Source: Dipteronia dyeriana (taxonomy: Eukaryota; Streptophyta; Magnoliopsida; Sapindales; Sapindaceae). Taken from it: a DNA stretch of 64,000 bases. Below the pieces are notes generated by a model. It made no database searches. It was not told the origin of the DNA and saw nothing but the letters and a program-made list of their open reading frames with translations. The translations under genes were made by a program, and so were the position numbers. Positions 57,633-64,000 of the stretch are shown one piece after another (positions within the stretch are counted from its first letter, which is position 1; every line of letters begins with the position of its first letter). Where the stretch lies: assembly GCA_032871835.1 (NCBI GenBank), contig CM065295.1, positions 65,159,687 through 65,223,686 on the forward strand, given 5' to 3'.

Positions 57633-60600
57633 ATGGCGGCGGAAGATCTCAATGATTATTCTATTATCAAAGAAGGAGAGGCTGAGATTCTCATGCACGC
57701 TAAGAATGAAGTCTTTTACAATAAAACCCAGGTGCCCACGTCGTCTCTTCTGGTGCTTTTTACTTCATATAATGGCTTTATTTTATTTTATTTTATTTTA
57801 TTTTATTTTAATGATGTGTTTTGGTGGGTTGTGTTTCATTTGTTGATAACTTGATTGTATAGAGCTCTGTTAGACCTTTTTTTTATTCATCTTAGAAATC
57901 CCTAACGTGGTCTCTAAGCAGAATTATTGATGGGTAAGTACTTGATTTATGGTTGTTGGATATGATTTTTAATAGTAAAGTCTAGGTGAAATAATTTTTT
58001 TATGGGTGCTGTAGGTTGAAGATGAAGAGCTTGGCTTATAAGATTGGTTCTTAAAGCATTTTGAATCATATATCATGCTCATTTTTTTTTTTTGTAGCTA
58101 TGTGCATTTGTTTTGTTTTTTTTGAGCTATGTGTATTTGTTTGGAACATGTAGATATTTTTATGGCAAATTCACTGTTTGCTGGTGTTAGATCATTTTAT
58201 TAGCATTTCGTTAAATTTTCTTCAACCTTGGAGATTTCTTTCTCATATTTGATTCTGTATTTCAACCGGATTATATGAAAGGAAATTGAAATGGTGTTAT
58301 CTTTCCCGCTACTATTTTCTCTGTAGCAAAACAGAAGCAGAGCATAACGAAATGATCCACATTAAAAGAAACCATTCAAAATGCATTATGTTTATAGTAA
58401 GAAGCTTTCTAAAATTGCTTTGGAGTTGATTCATTTGTCAATTGGTCATTTTAATTCATTCAAGATCACAATGAGATCACATTATTCTCTTATTTAAATA
58501 AGAGATATAGAATAACTAGAAATTAGAAGAGATATAGAATTACAATAAATTAGAATAGATATAGATTTCCTTGTCTGTACGAACTTGATCTATGTTGGTC
58601 TTCTATCACTTTATTTCACTCTTAGTCTTCCAACACTAACCACTGACCTCTAGTCATGGCTCACATGACCAGAAGCTTTTTATTTACAATAAGAACAATT
58701 ATATTTTCTGAATATATTTACTAAAAATGCTACCATGGGGACTGGGAGTCTGTGCTTATTACTGTCATATTAACATTTATGAGTTTCTGTTTTTGACAAA
58801 AGTTGTTCTAGTTTAGTCCTGAAACAAGCATCTCTTCTTTATTCTAGATTATCACTTCAGTTTTGATCGTTCTTTAAAGTAATTTCAGTTAAAAATCTCT
58901 CAGCTTATGTAGATTTTAACTTTACATGATTTGCTGCATGTATGATTGTTGATTTCGTAGTATAACTGTTTATTATTCTCTTTCATAATCAGGTTAACAA
59001 CAGAGACATATCCATTGCTGTCCTTAGGACATTTGTATCCAAACGAAAGGAGGAACATGAAGCATTATTGTCTAAGAGAGCAATAAAGGTGTCCGAGAAA
59101 TGTGCTTCTGGGTCTGTTTTGGAAGAGACATCTAATGAATCTGATGTTAATAAAGAAAAATTAAATGGAGAAATTGAAGGGCCTGAAGAGATATCGCAGG
59201 ATGAATCAAGTGCTATATCAAAACAAACAGTCAAGGCCACTGAGAGAAAAGTTCAAGGGCAATTGAAGCCACCTAGAGTTCTTGAGGTTTTTCTATGATC
59301 TCTTTCACTACATACATTATTAAATTTTCTTTATTAATTAGTTTGTGTTTAAACATTCTTAGCATTAATTAACTTTGTTCCTGTTTTTCTCAAAAGTTAA
59401 CTTCTCTTTTTTATTTATTTATTTATTTTCCTGTGAGATCACAGGCTCTGTCAGCTTCTGGTTTAAGGGCTCTAAGATATGCTCGTGAAGTGGAAGGAAT
59501 CAGCCAAGTTGTGGCCTTGGACAATGATAAAGGTAGTTTTTAATATAGTGTTAGATATATCAGTTACCAGTTCTCTTTGCATATGTTTTTCTTCCTTTTC
59601 TTTTAAACTATTTTTCCCTTTAAAGTATATTTTTGCACAAAAAAAAAATCTATTATTTACCATCAATTTTTGTCCTTTTTACAGCGTCGGTTGAAGCTTG
59701 CAGAAGAAATATAAAGTTCAATGGTTCGTTGGCTTGTTCAAAAGTGGAGTCGCATCTTGCTGATGCTCGTGTATATATGCTCTCACATCCAAAAGAATTT
59801 GATGTGGTATGATATTCTAGTTCATTTTCTCTCTTGCCATTCCTCTTCTGCATTAATTTTATGCTCTTCCACTCTACTGAATAAATACAAATATGTGCAT
59901 CTTCAAAGCATTTAACCAATCTGACTTTCTTCTCACGTGTATCTGCCATTCAACCAATTTCATAGTAACTAAACATTTTTCCTTATGTTTGATTTTTATA
60001 ACAATTTTCAAAATTGAGTCGTATTCTTTTTTTAATTCTGTTGCAGGTTGATCTTGATCCTTATGGTTCACCCTCTGTGTTTCTAGACTCTGCAGTTCAA
60101 TCTGTTGTTGATGGAGGCTTGTTGATGTGTACAGCAACTGATATGGCTGTGCTTTGTGGGGGTAACGGAGAGGTTTGCTATTCCAAGTAAGATTATACAC
60201 CTTACCTTTGCGTTAAATATGTTAATGGATTTGTGGACTTGTGTTTTAACTCCTTGTGGAATTAGATATGGTTCATATCCTTTGAGAGGGAAATATTGCC
60301 ACGAAATGGCTTTGAGGATCCTCCTAGCAAGCATTGAGGTACGTTAGTTGACTGTTGGTTTAAGGGAAATCAATATATAAGATATACGTCAGTTGACTGT
60401 TGGTTTAAGGGAAATCAGTGAAATATGTAATGGTGAAACAGATTTATAAACTATGGTATAAATTGATTGATAATGTTTGTTATCTATGAGAACATCACTC
60501 AAATGCATGATCTAAGGAATGCTTATTCTTAAATAATGTATAGTTTTTTTTTTTTTTTTTTTTTACAGAGTTATATTTTTCTTGTTCTTTTTATTATTTT

Positions 60601-61392
60601 TAATTTTGAGTAATTGTTGCCTTCCTAATTTCTTGAATGCAGAGCCATGCAAATCGGTATAAGCGGTATATTGTTCCTGTGCTGTCTGTTCAAATGGACT
60701 TTTACGTGCGAGTTTTTGTTCGCATATACACGTAGGTTCCCATTCATATATTATTTGAGATAGGGTTTCTAATATGATATCCTTACTAAGATGAATAGTG
60801 CTCATGTTGTTGACTGGACCAAATTTATCTGGTGCAGTTCTGCAAGTGCGATGAAGAACACTCCCCTTAAGCTCTCATATGTATACCAGTGCACTGGTTG
60901 TGATTCTTTTCATCTTCAGCCTATTGGCCGTACTGCCTCCAACAAGGTATGCTGCCAAATTTTATCTGCTGGTTGACAAGGTTCATAGCTTCAAGCCATG
61001 TGTGCTTACGCTTGGGTAACAAGGTTTTTTCCTTGTATCCCACAAGCAAATTGATATTTTGAGGACAGATCAATTGTTTATTAATCTTTTTGAGCACCAT
61101 GGATATTTATGTCATCATAGTAATAATATTTGTGCATTGTTTTTATTTTCCATTTATGCTGGTTTTCTGTATACTTCAGAATAACAGCATAAGATATCTA
61201 CCTGGGTTTGGTCCAGTTGTTCCACAAGTGTGCAGCGACTGTGGAAAGAAATTTAATATGGGTGGGCCTTTATGGTCTGCTCCCATTCACGATCAAGAAT
61301 GGGTAACATCCATTTTAGAAGACGTGAAATCTATGAAGGATCGGTATCCTGCTTATGATCGCATCTCTGCTATATTGACAACAATTTCAGAG
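57633..61392 (+). CDS. TRM1: tRNA (guanine(26)-N(2))-dimethyltransferase, exons 1-9 (3' part missing)
   Basis: Trm1 dimethylates G26 of tRNAs using S-adenosylmethionine. Exons: 57633-57731, 58993-59286, 59445-59532, 59685-59806, 60047-60186, 60266-60338, 60643-60731, 60838-60946 and 61180-61392. All have GT/AG borders and consistent phases, giving 409 codons without a stop. Motifs: [16 protein letters not shown] near the N-terminus, [18 protein letters not shown] (SAM motif I, about 132), [17 protein letters not shown], catalytic VDLDPYGSP (202-210), [11 protein letters not shown] four-Cys zinc site is CTGC (320-323) and CSDC (356-359). Plant Trm1 is about 580-590 residues, so about 170-180 C-terminal residues are missing; no matching exon is found up to the window end. 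The last visible residues, [10 protein letters not shown], end at a good donor. Confidence 0.93.
57776..57811 (+). repeat. (TTTTA)n microsatellite in Trm1 intron 1
   Basis: Seven or so TTTTA units 45 bp after the exon 1 donor. Confidence 0.9.
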
Positions 61393-62880
61393 GTGTGTTT
61401 TTTTTTTTTCCTTTTCTTTTATTTCCTCTTTCCTGTTTTCATTTTTTAATGAAATAGAATATCATCACATCTTAGTTTCTCTTTTGATGCAAAGTAAAGG
61501 TCAAAATTTGTTTAGTTTCTTCATTCCTCAGAATATTTTTTTAAATGGTAGAAATATGTTTGTGGTCTTACATAATACATACTATACCTACCACTTAAAA
61601 GTTTCTTGAATAAGTGATATTATCATAAATATCTCTGTTCTTTGTGGGACTCTTTTTTCATGGATGCTCATTCTCTAAGAAGATAGGTGAATAGTCCATA
61701 ACCAATTCATCCTTCTCTCAATCAGTGTGTTAACATTTTGACTTCCAGTTTTTGGTTGAATTTTTTTTCCCTAGAATATTGATTGGTTTTACTTGAGATT
61801 TCTTTAGAAGGATAGCTTGCTCCACACCATAATATTTTTTTTATGAAGCTTTATGTCTCAGATAATACAACTGATATATGATGTTATGATGTGCCCCATT
61901 CTAGTGCATTTTGCACTTTGCTTTCTGCAAGTATTTGTGTCCCAAGAGAAAAGATGCTGCCAAAAATGTTTTAAAATGTGTGATGCTAATTTTGCTTAGA
62001 AACATATTATAGGATGTTTGTTGGACATCTGAAAGTTCTTAGTTGGATGGTCCTTAACATAATACTAAACATGTGGAAGACAATAATAGACTTGTGAAAG
62101 CAAACCAAGCCTAAATATAGAGCCAAATTTAGATGCAGATGTTTGACTTTTGGGCTAAGCAATTGCTTAAGATGGTAGTAAAGCTAGTTTAAAGAGATCT
62201 TGGGTTTTGTATGCCTATGGGTGATTTTATTTGTATTTTTGACCAATCCACATGACAAGCCCCTAGTCTTGTGCATGAGGTTGTGTAGAGCTCTATTTAT
62301 TGAATTCAAGTGGCAGTCAGCTATGAATTTCCAATGTCCAGCATATGGTGTCATTAATTTTAGGTCAAAGTATCCCATGTTTTCTAATATAATAATAAAA
62401 TGTTAAGAGTCGGTAAAAGTTTGTGTTTAAGAGTCATTAGTGTTTTTTATTACTCCAAGAGTAATAGAAAACAATAATGACTCTTAAAGACGCATTTTTA
62501 CCGAGACTTGATATATTCCCAACCCTATTAAGTAATAATCTCTTTTATATAATTCTTTTTTTGCTGGTCCCGACTTCGGCCGAGGAGATAAATTAAGGAT
62601 TTCGGTTAAATTAAATTAATGAGTTCTATAGATGTGTAATGTTTGTGTTTTGTAATCAGAAATCCTAATGAGGGAAGGGGAACTTGATTACCAATTTGTA
62701 ATGTTTATTAAAATAAGTTGGGAATCAGATTATGTGGGTTCCACAAACAAACTTTCCTGATTTTTTTTCCATGGAACTTGATTCCCTTTCATTTCATTCT
62801 GGAATAGTAAATGTGCCCATAGTTTGTGAGAAGCAAGCAAACCAAGATGTGATGCCCTGGTTCAAGGAGTGGTTCCTAGG

Positions 62881-63193
62881 TTTATCTGCAGATTTTGTGA
62901 TACAATCTACATATAGGTGAGGTGCCTAGGTTTTCTTAATTAATTTCACTGTCTTGCTACTCCTAAAATATTTCTTTTAGCCTCTCAAACCAACCTACTC
63001 ATAAGAAACAGATCTCAAATCTGCCCAGCATCGCTTGGTTTATCTGCAGATTATGTGATGCAATCTACCTTTAGGTGCGCGCTGCCGACGTTTTCTTAAT
63101 TAATTTCACTGTCTTGCTACTCCTGATTTTTTTTTTAGCCTCTCAAACCAACTTATAAGAAACAGATCCCAAATCTGCCCTGCTTCACTTAGG
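62881..63193. repeat. Tandem duplication, unit about 158 bp
   Basis: 62881-63038 is repeated at 63039-63193, both starting TTTATCTGCAGATT and sharing TCACTGTCTTGCTACTCC and the phrase CTCAAACCAAC. A few substitutions and short gaps separate the copies, so the event is fairly recent. Confidence 0.9.
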
Positions 63194-63256
63194 TTTAGTG
63201 GTTTGAGCATTGTCTATACCTTTATTCTGAGAATGAAAGTTTGAACCCCTGTGAAG
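63190..63256 (+). mobile_element. tRNA-derived SINE-like remnant
   Basis: A-box-like GGTTTAGTGGTTTGAGC and B-box-like AAGTTTGAACCCC about 40 bases apart, directly before a hAT-like end. Confidence 0.4.
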
Positions 63257-63258
63257 AT

Positions 63259-64000
63259 CAGGGCCGGCTGGACCCATAGGCAATTAAGGCAGTTGCCTAA
63301 GGCCTCCAATAAAAAAAAGGCCTCAAGTTTTTATTTCCAAAAAAATGAAACAAAAAAATATGTATAAAGAGTATAGAACCTATTTAACTACTTTCTATTT
63401 CCCAGACCCATTCAGCCAAAAAATATATATAGAGAGAGTGTAGAGCCTACTTACCTACTTTCCCGTTTCCCACACCCATTCAGCCATTCTATCCTTTTAT
63501 ATGCCCGAGTGCCTGACAACACCCCACACCACCGAATCACTCAATCACCCATCACTTTGTCTTTCATATAATAAATGATGACAATTAAACAACAATTAAA
63601 ACATAAGTCTTACAACCAAATAAATCTCTTAGAAATACGCATGGTACCGTTGTCATATTGTGTACTTGAGTTATTTCTTACTTTCAACTTCAAACAATCA
63701 AACCCAGCTGCAGATTTTTGCTACCGTTGTCATTTTGTGTACTTGAGTTATTTCTTAGTTTCAACTTCAATCAATCAAACCCAGTTGCAGATTTCTTGCT
63801 AAGTTGCTGCTAGCCTGCTATAAATTTTTAGAATCCAGACTTTCAGGTTTTATTGTTCCAATTTCCATTCTTTAATTTTTATTTGTCATTTTATTTATTT
63901 ACTTTTCATCTTATTGTTTTTTAATAGCTTTGATTATGAATTTCTGATATAATCATAAATTTGTAATATGTGATATAGTGATATTAGATATAAGAAATGT
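63259..64000. mobile_element. Left part of a hAT-like element in the Trm1 intron
   Basis: Begins CAGGGCCGGCTGGACCCATA followed by AGGCAATTAAGG-type sequence and GGCCTCC, a common plant hAT end. The candidate 8-bp target GTGAAGAT precedes it (63251-63258). The right end is outside the window. Internally a 77-bp tandem duplication spans 63645-63721 and 63722-63798. Confidence 0.6.
63645..63798. repeat. 77-bp tandem duplication
   Basis: Two adjacent copies starting TACCGTTGTCAT and ending GCAGATTT, differing at a handful of positions. Confidence 0.9.

Larger units (their letters stand above)
61393..63258 (+). other. Trm1 intron 9, first part
   Basis: T-rich intron DNA starting with a donor GTGTGT. 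No exon of the Trm1 C-terminus recognised. It holds a 158-bp tandem duplication and, at its end, a SINE-like piece. The ORF at 62732-62920 covers part of the duplication and shows no Trm1 similarity. Confidence 0.6.

Noticed and set aside
62732..62920. Possible Trm1 C-terminal exon
   Set aside because: No resemblance to the Trm1 C-terminus, and it overlaps the 158-bp tandem duplication.

Overview
This window is a stretch of nuclear genome from a flowering plant, most likely a eudicot. It is AT-rich and intron-containing, its host genes are plant families (ascorbate oxidase, berberine-bridge-like oxidase, GRAS regulator, Trm1), and most of the DNA is nested plant transposons. I cannot name the species. 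Exon boundaries were set by hand from GT/AG sites, reading phase and family similarity recalled from knowledge; no search was run.

Four host genes look functional. (1) An L-ascorbate oxidase gene on the minus strand (30759 down to 27021) has three exons, 579 codons and all copper ligands. (2) A single-exon berberine-bridge-like FAD oxidase lies at 38897-40471. It keeps both FAD-linking residues but has Gln where the family has an active-site His. (3) A single-exon GRAS regulator resembling SCARECROW-LIKE 3 lies at 51872-53149. (4) The first nine exons of tRNA (guanine-26-N2)-dimethyltransferase (Trm1) run from 57633 to 61392; its C-terminal exons are not found before the window ends.

Layout. 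1-15034 is a transposon nest built on two copies (1138-8500 and 12600-13457) of the ascorbate oxidase promoter region, plus a decayed LINE (9100-12445). The parental promoter region is 30840-33884. Insertions that differ between the three copies give a relative order of events. 15035-23480 holds a decayed Mutator-like element. It carries a DUF1985/Ulp1-protease-like pseudogene (plus strand) and, converging on it, a mudrA-type transposase pseudogene (minus strand), the arrangement known from Kaonashi/CUMULE elements. 34662-37057 has a PIF/Harbinger-type MITE next to an internally deleted copia element. 42740-49325 is a full-length but decayed copia element with a 5-bp target duplication. 55307-57154 has the 3' LTR of another retrotransposon (minus strand) and an ORF antisense to it. 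61393-64000 is Trm1 intron filled with repeats.

The host genes show no functional linkage. The interest lies in the duplication history of the ascorbate oxidase promoter, the gene-carrying Mutator element, and the pattern of its inactivating mutations. I found no rRNA, true tRNA gene or CRISPR array.
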